Source of the DNA: an uncultured Lachnospiraceae bacterium | GTDB lineage: Bacteria; Bacillota; Clostridia; Lachnospirales; Lachnospiraceae | Length of the DNA stretch: 13,309 nt | Direction of reading: 5' to 3' | NCBI GenBank assembly: GCA_958405355.1 | Contig: CATYEA010000030.1 | Location: 1-13,309, forward strand | Shown here: one piece after another, positions 7,464 through 13,309 of the stretch | Position numbering within the stretch: position 1 is the first letter of the stretch | Layout of the letters: every line of letters starts with the position of its first letter | Notes under the pieces: model-generated | Seen by the model: the letters and a program-made list of their open reading frames with translations, nothing else | Databases searched by the model: none | What the model was told of the DNA's origin: nothing | Translations under genes and position numbers: made by a program

Positions 7464-8303
7464 TTAGTTTTCGATCGGAGTAAAGCCAACTCCTTCAAAA
7501 ACAGCATCGGCAGCATCTCCGGTCAGATAATCCAGAAAAGCCTGAGCTTCCTCCGGATTTTCAGAAATCTTCAAAACTGCGGCCGGATAAATGACCTGGC
7601 CACACATTTCAGCAGTAGCAGTATCCACTACTGTAAGTTTAGCAGAAAATGCGTCGGTTGCATAGATAATTCCGCAATCTACAGCAGCTTCCGAAACCTG
7701 TGTTGTCACTTCTTTGACATTGGAACCATAAGTAATGCAGCCCGCTGCTGCCAGTTCCTCTTCCAAAAGCCCATAATAATCCAAAATCTTCTGTGTATAC
7801 TGACCCACAGGAACATCCGCATTTCCCATTGCCATTAAAATAGAACCGCTTTCGAGCTTTTCTTTCAAATCTTCGTAAGATTCGATTCCGGCCGGATTCC
7901 CTTCCGGCACAACCAGCGCCACTTTATTCTCAAGAATATTAAAGCGTGTATCCTCCTGAACAAAATCCAGCCCTTCCGTATTGACTTCCGGGTCCGCATG
8001 AATGTCTAACTGATTCATCTGGAGCTGACCGGCAGAAATAAAAACATCACACTCCGCGCCTTCCTGAATCTGTGTTTTTAATGTGCCGGAAGAATCAAAA
8101 TTGAATACAATATTAATTTCCGGATGCTCGTCCATATAGGCATCCCCCAGTTCTGTCAATGTTTCTGTCAAAGATGCGGCAGCAAAAACAGTCAACTCTT
8201 TACCTTCAGCTTCTTTTTCCGTTTTCTCACTGCCGCCTCCACAGCCAACCAATAAACCAACAGTCATCGCCGCCATCAAAAGTGCAGCAATACTTTTTTT
8301 CAT
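7464..8303 (-). CDS. modA: Molybdate-binding lipoprotein ModA
   Basis: The 279-residue protein has a lipoprotein signal peptide: Lys2-Lys3, a hydrophobic core and the lipobox LLVGC with Cys21, so it should be tethered to the outer face of the membrane. The mature part is a type II periplasmic-binding fold. It has ligand-site segments typical of ModA: AAASLTETL (first binding Ser), FDSSGTLKTQI, ADVPVGQYTQKIL, and DCGIIYATDA with the conserved Tyr. It captures molybdate, and perhaps tungstate, for ModBC. It is the first gene of the long operon, with a GGGAGG site before the ATG and its own consensus promoter overlapped by a palindromic operator. Confidence 0.96.
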   Translation of the reverse strand: MKKSIAALLMAAMTVGLLVGCGGGSEKTEKEAEGKELTVFAAASLTETLTELGDAYMDEHPEINIVFNFDSSGTLKTQIQEGAECDVFISAGQLQMNQLDIHADPEVNTEGLDFVQEDTRFNILENKVALVVPEGNPAGIESYEDLKEKLESGSILMAMGNADVPVGQYTQKILDYYGLLEEELAAAGCITYGSNVKEVTTQVSEAAVDCGIIYATDAFSAKLTVVDTATAEMCGQVIYPAAVLKISENPEEAQAFLDYLTGDAADAVFEGVGFTPIEN

Positions 8304-8331
8304 TATAATACGCCTCCCGATTATTCCATAT

Positions 8332-8361
8332 TATCGTTATTCTAACATGAGAATAACGATA
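8332..8361. promoter_or_regulatory. Probable ModE operator over the modA promoter
   Basis: A perfect inverted repeat has 12-base arms, TATCGTTATTCT and AGAATAACGATA, around a 6-base centre. Its CGTTAT...ATAACG core resembles known ModE operators as I recall them. It occupies the spacer of the modA promoter and covers part of its -10 hexamer, so a bound regulator would block RNA polymerase. A ModE-type gene lies immediately upstream. The palindrome is seen directly; binding by the adjacent regulator is inference. Confidence 0.8.
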
Positions 8362-8367
8362 TGTCAA
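8339..8367 (-). promoter_or_regulatory. modA operon promoter
   Basis: On the minus strand TTGACA (8362-8367) and TAGAAT (8339-8344) are separated by exactly 17 bases, close to the sigma-A consensus. It sits about 35 bases upstream of the modA start and abuts the modE terminator: the last two T bases of the terminator tract are the first two of the -35. The palindromic operator lies between and over the hexamers. It probably drives modA through yedF. Confidence 0.85.
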
Positions 8368-8404
8368 AAAAATACTTTCCGCTTTATTGAGGAAAGTATT
8401 TTTT
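8367..8404 (-). terminator. modE terminator hairpin
   Basis: Perfect 14-base arms (AAAAAATACTTTCC and GGAAAGTATTTTTT on the plus strand) enclose a 10-base loop. The modE stop codon lies in the loop, so one arm encodes the last residues of ModE. In the minus direction the stem ends in a run of seven T bases, fitting a Rho-independent terminator. The A/T tails are symmetric, so it could act in both directions. Confidence 0.75.
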
Positions 8405-8731
8405 AAATGCTCCTTCCGCAGCCTGGGTAACTTCGGACAGCATAGCTTCATATCTGGACAATAATTCTTCCGCATCTTCTGTCAGCGAAGAACCACCGCC
8501 CTTAGAACCGCCGGTCTGTCGAATCAGCAATGAAAATCCCCATTCTTCCTCCAGACCCCGGATTAATTTCCATGCCTTTGAATAGGCCATTCCCATTTCC
8601 GCCGCCGCTTTTTGGAGCGATCCGGTCTTTTTTACACCTTCCAGCAATCTCATTGGTCCGGGCCCAAAGCTTTTTTCCTGAAGGAAGAGACGCAGAGTGA
8701 GATGGTATGTAAGTTTGTTTTCGTGTTTCAT
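8384..8731 (-). CDS. modE: Single-domain ModE-type winged-helix transcriptional regulator
   Basis: The 115-residue protein matches the N-terminal DNA-binding domain of ModE: LRLFLQEKSFGPGPMRLLEGVKKTGSLQKAAAEMGMAYSKAWKLI, with helix-turn-helix at about residues 35-60, a wing containing TGGSKGGGSSLT, and a C-terminal helix (about 85-112) likely for dimerisation. E. coli ModE is about 262 residues and carries molybdate-binding Mop domains; these are absent here, and no frameshifted remnant is seen, because the gene ends at a terminator. The ATG at 8731 has a GGGAGG site and a TTTACA/TATAAT promoter upstream. It probably controls modA through the adjacent palindrome. How it senses molybdate without Mop domains is unknown. 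Confidence 0.9.
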   Translation of the reverse strand: MKHENKLTYHLTLRLFLQEKSFGPGPMRLLEGVKKTGSLQKAAAEMGMAYSKAWKLIRGLEEEWGFSLLIRQTGGSKGGGSSLTEDAEELLSRYEAMLSEVTQAAEGAFKKYFPQ

Positions 8732-8761
8732 CGTACCATCCTCCCTTTAATATTGATTGAG

Positions 8762-8790
8762 ATTATACCAGTTTCCGAACTCATTGTAAA
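8762..8790 (-). promoter_or_regulatory. modE promoter
   Basis: On the minus strand TTTACA (8785-8790) and TATAAT (8762-8767) are 17 bases apart, about 30 bases upstream of the modE start, with GGGAGG (8740-8745) as ribosome binding site. The promoter is separate from, and divergent to, that of the CAT-like gene. Confidence 0.75.
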
Positions 8791-8809
8791 TAATCCACGT
8801 ATAAATCTC

Positions 8810-8838
8810 TTGTTATTTCCCTCCGGATTATCTATAAT
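8810..8838 (+). promoter_or_regulatory. Promoter of the CAT-like gene
   Basis: TTGTTA (8810-8815) and a perfect TATAAT (8833-8838) are 17 bases apart, about 48 bases upstream of the ATG. A GGGGAGGG ribosome binding site (8872-8879) lies between. The leader is short, with no room for a drug-responsive leader peptide. Confidence 0.75.
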
Positions 8839-8851
8839 ACTTCTAAGACAT

Positions 8852-8869
8852 TTGATAATCGACAATCAA
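8852..8869. promoter_or_regulatory. Palindrome in the leader of the CAT-like gene, candidate operator
   Basis: The 18-base element has the symmetric form TTGATnnTCGAnnATCAA, with 14 of 18 positions symmetric. It sits just downstream of the -10 and before the ribosome binding site, where a repressor could act as a roadblock. No dedicated regulator gene is adjacent apart from modE, whose operator looks different. The symmetry is visible; function is inference. Confidence 0.4.
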
Positions 8870-8885
8870 CCGGGGAGGGAATTTT

Positions 8886-9539
8886 ATGGCTTTTCATTTA
8901 ATTGACATGGAAACATGGGAACGCCGCGATCATTACAAATACTATCAGACAATGGTCCATTCCAGCTATACATTAAACGCAAATATTAAAATCACAAAAC
9001 TTCTTAAAGAAATCAAACAACGGGGACTCCGTTTCTATCCGGTATATCTTTACATGGCGTCCACGGCCGTCAACCGAATCAAAGAAATGCGTATGGCCCA
9101 CGACAGTGAACACCGCCTGGGTTACTGGGACGAATGTCATCCGTCCTATACGATATTTCACGAAGACGACCACACATTTTCAGATATCTGGTCCGAATAT
9201 AATCAAGATTTTTCTGTCTTTTACAAAAACTGTGTCCAGGATATGGAAACCTGGAAGGATGTTAAGGGCGTAAAAACAAAACCAGGCAAACCGGATAATT
9301 TCACACCGATTTCCTGTGTCCCGTGGCTCTCCTACACATCCCAGTGCTATGATACTCCAATGACATCACCGCTCCTTTTCCCAATCATCTTATGCGGAAA
9401 ATATTTTGAACAAAACGAAGAAATCCTTCTTCCATTTTCAGCCTATGTTCAGCACATGGTGTCTGACGGATACCACACGTCCCTGCTTATCAACACAGTC
9501 CAGGAAATCGCTGATAATTACGAAGAATGGATGAGATAA
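8886..9539 (+). CDS. Chloramphenicol acetyltransferase-fold O-acetyltransferase (CAT-like)
   Basis: The 217-residue length is standard for type A chloramphenicol acetyltransferases, which are cytoplasmic trimers transferring acetyl from acetyl-CoA. Family marks are the N-terminal WERRDHYKYY (classical W.R..HF), PWLSYTS near residue 145 (the substrate-contact Ser segment), and the catalytic motif YVQHMVSDGYH with His190 and Asp194. The classical form is HHAVCDGFH, so the catalytic His and structural Asp are kept while neighbours differ. The sequence is diverged from mobile resistance CATs, and no transposon or plasmid genes flank it, so chromosomal CAT-like acetyltransferase is safer than drug resistance. 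It is alone in its transcription unit, on the opposite strand to all its neighbours, with its own promoter and terminator. Confidence 0.85.
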   Translation: MAFHLIDMETWERRDHYKYYQTMVHSSYTLNANIKITKLLKEIKQRGLRFYPVYLYMASTAVNRIKEMRMAHDSEHRLGYWDECHPSYTIFHEDDHTFSDIWSEYNQDFSVFYKNCVQDMETWKDVKGVKTKPGKPDNFTPISCVPWLSYTSQCYDTPMTSPLLFPIILCGKYFEQNEEILLPFSAYVQHMVSDGYHTSLLINTVQEIADNYEEWMR

Positions 9540-9544
9540 ACTCA

Positions 9545-9595
9545 AAAAAATCTTCCCGAGAGAATCTTGACACGATTCTTTCAGGAAGATTTTTT
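9545..9595. terminator. Bidirectional terminator between convergent genes
   Basis: AAAAAATCTTCC (9545-9556) pairs perfectly with GGAAGATTTTTT (9584-9595). Inside, AGAATC (9561-9566) pairs with GATTCT (9574-9579) to extend the hairpin. A-runs and T-runs flank both sides, so it can end transcription of the CAT-like gene on the plus strand and of the C39-like gene on the minus strand. Confidence 0.85.
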
Positions 9596-9617
9596 ATTTA
9601 TTCTTCAAACCCGACGC

Positions 9618-10259
9618 TCAACAACAGCACACTCCAACAGCCATCCCATACTGGGCCCGATGCCGTTCTTCGACCAGTTCCTTTGGATAGCGGATGACAC
9701 CATGGCCTTCGTAAGGATCATTAAAATAATAACCCTCATCATCATAGCCTACCAGCAACATACAGTGTTCATTAGAAATCCAGGTAAAATTTTCTCCCGT
9801 ATCCAGCAGCTTCCACTCCGGTCCGATGATCGGCTCCCGCATATCAATACAGGCCCAGAAAATCACCGGCATACCCTTATTAATATAGCGTTCCAACAGT
9901 TCTCGCATCGGCGTTCCAGTTTCATCCACCGCCTTATAAGAACGCCCTTGTGTTTCGCCATCCTCAACGGATAGCCGTTCATCCGCAAAGGCCTTTTCCA
10001 GAGCTTTGCATATGACCGGGGCATAGCAGCCAAAATCATCCTCGTTATAGGGACTGCCGCAAAAATATTCGCTTGGGTCCGGCCCGTAAAGCTGGCCGTC
10101 CCGCATCTCAAATTTCCGGCAATCCAGGTATTTTTCAATGAATTCATCCACTGAAAGATTATAACCTAAAAATTGCAGAAGCATTACCGTTGACACGCTT
10201 TCACATCCGGTAGGATATCTGCCCTTTTGACTGATATAGGGTACGTCGATTTTAATCAT
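9618..10259 (-). CDS. C39-like cysteine peptidase family protein
   Basis: From the start at 10259 the product is 213 residues. It has the papain-like C39 arrangement: IDVPYISQKGRYPTGCESVS with nucleophile Cys19, NEHCMLLVGYDDEGYYFNDPY with His165 and Asp181, and a conserved PVIFWA strand before the His. There is no signal peptide or membrane segment, and no ABC transporter domain as in bacteriocin exporters, so it is a stand-alone, probably cytoplasmic, Peptidase_C39_2-type protein. Its substrate is unknown. The C-terminus ends in three Cys. The frame is open 11 codons further upstream inside nhaC, but the ATG at 10259 overlaps the nhaC stop (ATGATTAA) and matches family starts. Translational coupling to the antiporter suggests a shared function or only shared expression. 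Confidence 0.8.
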   Translation of the reverse strand: MIKIDVPYISQKGRYPTGCESVSTVMLLQFLGYNLSVDEFIEKYLDCRKFEMRDGQLYGPDPSEYFCGSPYNEDDFGCYAPVICKALEKAFADERLSVEDGETQGRSYKAVDETGTPMRELLERYINKGMPVIFWACIDMREPIIGPEWKLLDTGENFTWISNEHCMLLVGYDDEGYYFNDPYEGHGVIRYPKELVEERHRAQYGMAVGVCCC

Positions 10260-11784
10260 CGGAAACAGCCTTTCTATCCTTTCCTTCTGCATACTTTCGC
10301 ATAAAGGACAGGACGATCAACAAGATGGCCAAACTCAATCCAAGGGTTACCCACCAGATTTTCACAAATCCGGCAATAAGATAACCAACGATACAAACCA
10401 CGGCAACTACCGTTGCGTACTGCATCTGGGTCGACACATGGTTAATATGATTACTCTGTGCTCCTGCCGAGGACATGACCGTCGTATCGGAAATCGGTGA
10501 TACATGGTCACCGCAGACAGCGCCGGCAAGAACGGCGGAAACAGCAATAATCATCATTTCCAGCTGTTCTGCTCCCGGGAACATGGCAATAACGATCGGC
10601 ACAAGAATGGCAAAGGTGCCCCAGCTTGTACCTGTGGAGAATGCCAGGAAAATAGCAATCATAAACATGATCGCCGGAATAAATACACTGGCTGAGGTAT
10701 TGCTTCCAACAACACCTTCGACAAAGGCAGCAATACCAAGGGCATCACCCACGCCTTTTAAGGACCAGGCAAAAATCAGGATAGCCACGGCCGGAATCAT
10801 CAATTTGAATCCTTCCACAAAACTGTCCATAAAACCTTTAAAAGTCACAACTTTACGCGGCAGATATAAAAACAGCATAAAGAAAATCGTGAGCATAGTC
10901 GCAAAAATCAGGCTGGTTTCCGCATCGCATCCGGCAAAGGCTGTGACAATATCCGTAGCACCGCCCAAAAAGCCCGTATAGATCATAGCTCCAATGGCAG
11001 AAACAATCAATACAGCCACTGGCAGTACCAGGTCAAATACGCGTCCATTTGCTGAAACTTCATCGGCCTTTATCTGCTCAAATTCTTCTGCACCGCTGGT
11101 AAATAAATCTCCTTTGGCCGCATTCTGCTCATGCTTTTTCATCAATCCAAAATCAAACCCTGTAATAACAATATAAAGGACCATCGCCAGGGTCAACAAC
11201 GCATAAAGATTATAAGGAATCGTTCTTAAAAACAACTGGAATCCGGTAATTCCCGCATCGTCCGGCACATAGGAATTTACCGCAGCCGCCCAACTGGAAA
11301 CCGGCGCAATGATACATACCGGCGCTGCCGTCGCATCAATAATATAGGCCAGCTTTGCTCTGGATACCTTGAAGCGGTCAGTTACCGGACGCATAACTGA
11401 ACCTACGGTCAGACAGTTAAAATAGTCATCCACAAAAATCAGGACACCCAGTCCTGTTGTCGCCAGCATGGCACTCTTCTTTGACTTAATCTTCGTTCCG
11501 GCCCATTTCCCGTAAGCCGCCGAACCGCCGGACTTCGCCATTAAAACAATGATCATCCCGAGCAATACATCAAAAATTAAAATATTTAAATTCATACTGC
11601 TCTTCATAATGTCAAAAAATGCTACAAAAGCGTTCCACGGCTGAAACCCCGTATAGAGAAGCGCCCCAAAAGCGACACCGATAAACAGGGAACTATACAC
11701 CTCTTTGGTAACTAAGGCCAAAACAATCGCCAAAAGCGGCGGAACCAAAGACCACCATGTCCCAATAAACATTGCACCGTCCAT
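10252..11784 (-). CDS. nhaC: NhaC-family Na+/H+ antiporter
   Basis: The 510-residue membrane protein has roughly eleven to twelve hydrophobic segments. Conserved marks are GVLIFVDDYFNCLTVGSVMRPVTDRF (about residues 113-138), DATAAPVCIIAPVSSWAA with its charged intramembrane positions, FSTGTSWGTFAILVPI, and CGDHVSPISDTTVMSSAGA. The last two are characteristic of the NhaC/MleN/ArsB superfamily and probably line the ion path. It would exchange cytoplasmic Na+ for H+; malate/lactate coupling as in MleN, or an amino-acid substrate, cannot be ruled out. The ATG at 11784 has a GGGGGA site about 10 bases upstream and a TTGTAT/TAAAAT promoter. It overlaps the C39-like gene by 8 bases. Confidence 0.92.
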   Translation of the reverse strand: MDGAMFIGTWWSLVPPLLAIVLALVTKEVYSSLFIGVAFGALLYTGFQPWNAFVAFFDIMKSSMNLNILIFDVLLGMIIVLMAKSGGSAAYGKWAGTKIKSKKSAMLATTGLGVLIFVDDYFNCLTVGSVMRPVTDRFKVSRAKLAYIIDATAAPVCIIAPVSSWAAAVNSYVPDDAGITGFQLFLRTIPYNLYALLTLAMVLYIVITGFDFGLMKKHEQNAAKGDLFTSGAEEFEQIKADEVSANGRVFDLVLPVAVLIVSAIGAMIYTGFLGGATDIVTAFAGCDAETSLIFATMLTIFFMLFLYLPRKVVTFKGFMDSFVEGFKLMIPAVAILIFAWSLKGVGDALGIAAFVEGVVGSNTSASVFIPAIMFMIAIFLAFSTGTSWGTFAILVPIVIAMFPGAEQLEMMIIAVSAVLAGAVCGDHVSPISDTTVMSSAGAQSNHINHVSTQMQYATVVAVVCIVGYLIAGFVKIWWVTLGLSLAILLIVLSFMRKYAEGKDRKAVSDD

Positions 11785-11825
11785 AAAAACATTTTCCCCC
11801 TTTTTCTTACGTGCATATTAAGTTT

Positions 11826-11854
11826 ATTTTATCGGATTCTATGGAAATATACAA
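11826..11854 (-). promoter_or_regulatory. nhaC promoter
   Basis: On the minus strand TTGTAT (11849-11854) and TAAAAT (11826-11831) are 17 bases apart, about 40 bases upstream of the nhaC start and just past the terminator of the preceding gene. The hexamers match consensus at four to five positions, so support is moderate. Confidence 0.55.
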
Positions 11855-11858
11855 TAGG

Positions 11859-11912
11859 AAAAAGTTCTCTCCACAAAAACCTTGAAATGGTTTCTTATGG
11901 AGAGAACTTTTT
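11859..11912 (-). terminator. Strong terminator after the parvulin-type foldase gene
   Basis: Perfect 15-base arms (AAAAAGTTCTCTCCA at 11859-11873 and TGGAGAGAACTTTTT at 11898-11912) enclose 24 bases, within which AAACC and GGTTT form a short inner stem. In the minus direction the stem ends in a T-run. It closes the foldase transcription unit about 22 bases after its stop and separates it from nhaC. Confidence 0.85.
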
Positions 11913-11934
11913 AATTCTTACTCTTCATGTATTT

Positions 11935-13309
11935 TTATTCTGCTGCTGATTCTGTTTCTGCTGTCGTTTCAGCATTTGTATCGGCTACAGTCTCTGTCTC
12001 AGACTCTGCTTCGGTCGAATGCAAATATGAAATATTGCCGCGTTTATCGACAACTTCCAGATTCTCGGTCAAACCTGTCATATATTCCTGCATTTTATTT
12101 GAAAGAAGTGTACTTTCAATCTTTGTATACCACTCTTCTGCATTATCGCCTACAAAGTACATTACATGATAGCCATAATCTGTTTCGACGATTTCTGTGT
12201 CGCCCGGTTTCCGTGCATCATCAAAAATCCAGTCGTTGAAGTTGGCAACCATCTGTCCCTTTGTCACCGCCTCATACAGTCCGCCATTTGTGCTGGAGCC
12301 TGTATCTTCACTATTAGCCTCAGCCAAAGCTGCAAAGCTGTCTTCTGTGGCATCACCGTTCTGCCATTCCGCATAAATATCTTCAGCCTTCTGTTTGGCC
12401 TCAGCTTTGGCATTTTCCTGGGCCGTTGCCTTTTCTTCATCTGTCATTTCATCTGTCGTTTCTGCATCAGAACGAATCAGAATATGACGAACATCCACTG
12501 TTTTCGTATGATCCAGATAACGGTCTGCGAAATAAACTACATAATACGCGTTATTCGTCGTATCTTCGATGACCGTCGTATCTCCGGCCTGACGTTCACT
12601 GTCAAACAGCCACTCTGCAACTCCTGTTGGAGAAACAGATGCCTTTTTCACATTTGTTTTCTCATACTCTGCCGTATTATCTGTGGCATAGTTTGCATAT
12701 AAACTTTCAAAAGATGCCTCATCCGTAATCTGATTCAGCATTTCATCAGCTTTTTCTTTGGCTTCTGCCATTGCTGCTTCTTTCGCAGCTTCCTTCTCAG
12801 CCTCCTGAGCTGCCTTTTCCTCTTCGCTCAAAGTTTCCGTTTCACCGGCTGTTTCTGAAACGGTCTCCGTTTCACTGGCCGTTGTTTCTGTTTCGCTGGC
12901 TGTCTCTGTTTCGTCGGTCGTTGTTTCCGAAGCAGTCTCTGTCTCGCTGGCCGTTGTCTCAACGGCTGCCTCTGTCTCCTCCGGAATATCTGCCTCAATC
13001 TTGCAGGCCAGGTAATCTACAGAATCGTAATTATCTTTGTTTTCATCATAATAAGCATTTACTTCATCACTGCTGATTTCCGTACCTTCTTCTATGCTGT
13101 TATAATAAGCTGTGGATACACTTCTCTTTTCAACAAAGGTCTTGATATTATCTATCGTAGCCAGACTGCCGTAGGAAGATTTCAGATAATCATTAACACT
13201 CACTTTTGCATTTTCCGCTGCAGTCTCCACTGATTCCACAAAAGAATTCACTTCTTCCGTCGCATCATATTCAAAACCAGCTTCAGCTGCCGCATCCGTC
13301 AAAGCATAT
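11935..13309 (-). CDS. Parvulin-type peptidyl-prolyl isomerase / PrsA-like foldase (5' end cut by window edge)
   Basis: The frame is open to the right edge, so the N-terminus (signal or lipobox, chaperone domain start) is missing. Counting from the Leu codon at 13302, residues 1-93 are a helical region of SurA_N/chaperone type (ISSDEVNAYYDENKDNYDSV). Residues ~94-264 look like a degenerate parvulin module, interrupted by an E/T/S/A-rich stretch at ~109-160. Residues 269-386 are a clear rotamase module: VDVRHILIRSD, FAALAEANSEDTGSSTNGGLYE, GQMVANFNDWIFDDARKPGDTEIVETDYGYHVMYF. A second E/T/S-rich tail ends the protein. Such proteins assist folding of exported proteins outside the membrane; the export signal itself cannot be seen. 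The gene ends in TAA followed by a strong terminator. The second module is the safer catalytic candidate. Confidence 0.85.
   Translation of the reverse strand, partial: YALTDAAAEAGFEYDATEEVNSFVESVETAAENAKVSVNDYLKSSYGSLATIDNIKTFVEKRSVSTAYYNSIEEGTEISSDEVNAYYDENKDNYDSVDYLACKIEADIPEETEAAVETTASETETASETTTDETETASETETTASETETVSETAGETETLSEEEKAAQEAEKEAAKEAAMAEAKEKADEMLNQITDEASFESLYANYATDNTAEYEKTNVKKASVSPTGVAEWLFDSERQAGDTTVIEDTTNNAYYVVYFADRYLDHTKTVDVRHILIRSDAETTDEMTDEEKATAQENAKAEAKQKAEDIYAEWQNGDATEDSFAALAEANSEDTGSSTNGGLYEAVTKGQMVANFNDWIFDDARKPGDTEIVETDYGYHVMYFVGDNAEEWYTKIESTLLSNKMQEYMTGLTENLEVVDKRGNISYLHSTEAESETETVADTNAETTAETESAAE
12826..12978 (-). repeat. Low-complexity repeat encoding Glu/Thr/Ser/Ala-rich insert
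   Basis: About 51 codons encode imperfect copies of a short unit such as ASETET, with variants ASETTTDETET, VSETAGETET and similar. The DNA shows matching degenerate repeats of GTTTC(T/C)GTTTC type on the plus strand. The stretch interrupts the first parvulin-like module of the foldase gene. Tracts like this expand and shrink by slippage, so its length may vary between strains. It has no spacer structure and is not a CRISPR array. Confidence 0.7.

Noticed and set aside
8304..8383. Molybdenum cofactor riboswitch in the modA leader.
   Set aside because: The distance from the predicted transcription start to the modA ATG is only about 30 bases, too short for that RNA.
8790..8831. Inverted repeat ATAATCC / GGATTAT spanning both divergent promoters.
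   Set aside because: Only 7 base pairs with a 28-base spacer in AT-rich DNA; chance is a sufficient explanation.
8886..9539. Acquired chloramphenicol resistance gene on a mobile element.
   Set aside because: No transposase, integrase, terminal repeats or composition shift is visible, and the active-site motif is diverged from the classical resistance enzymes.
12826..12978. Possible CRISPR-like or other structured repeat array.
   Set aside because: The repeat units are short, degenerate and in frame with a coding gene, with no regular unique spacers; they are a protein low-complexity tract.
12166..13076. Plus-strand frames opposite the foldase gene, including one very rich in Leu/Pro/Ser at 12771-13076.
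   Set aside because: The odd composition is the reverse translation of the acidic E/T/S/A coding region; there is no independent gene evidence.

Overview
The window looks like chromosomal DNA of a low-to-moderate GC Firmicute, most likely a gut Clostridia/Lachnospiraceae-type anaerobe. Supporting signs are strong GGAGG-type ribosome binding sites, TTGACA/TATAAT promoters with 17-base spacers, a lipoprotein-type ModA, and the style of the proteins (clostridial ModC, Cys-tailed molybdopterin-binding protein, YqeC, YedF). The placement is inferred from protein style only. No RNA genes, insertion sequences, phage genes or CRISPR arrays were seen, and no gene-free stretch exceeds about 155 bases.

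Region 1 (bases 1-8303, minus strand) is one long, tightly packed operon. In transcription order it runs modA, modB, modC, a MoeA-like molybdopterin-binding protein with a Cys-rich tail, moaA, moaC, a MogA-MOSC fusion, yqeC, selD and yedF (cut by the left edge). Most junctions overlap or are separated by fewer than 20 bases. The set links molybdate uptake (ModABC), the first step of pterin synthesis (MoaA, MoaC), molybdopterin handling (Mog, MoeA-like, MOSC) and selenium supply (SelD, YedF, YqeC). This is the signature of a selenium-dependent molybdenum hydroxylase (SDMH) maturation locus. The hydroxylase itself is not in the window and may lie beyond base 1.

Region 2 (8304-8885) is the control region. 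A short, single-domain ModE-type regulator gene (minus strand) sits directly upstream of modA. Between them are a hairpin terminator whose loop holds the modE stop codon, a consensus modA promoter, and a near-perfect 30-base palindrome filling the promoter spacer and part of the -10. The simplest reading is a ModE operator controlling the whole Mo/Se operon. modE has its own promoter, divergent from that of the next gene.

Region 3 (8886-9617, plus strand) holds a stand-alone gene of the chloramphenicol acetyltransferase (CAT) fold with a good promoter, a palindrome in its leader, and a bidirectional terminator.

Region 4 (9618-11860, minus strand) is a two-gene unit: an NhaC-family Na+/H+ antiporter followed, with an 8-base overlap, by a stand-alone C39-like cysteine peptidase.

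Region 5 (11859-13309, minus strand) is the 3' part of a gene for a parvulin-type peptidyl-prolyl isomerase/foldase. It appears to carry two parvulin-like modules, the first split by a Glu/Thr/Ser/Ala low-complexity insert. The gene runs off the right edge and ends at a strong terminator.
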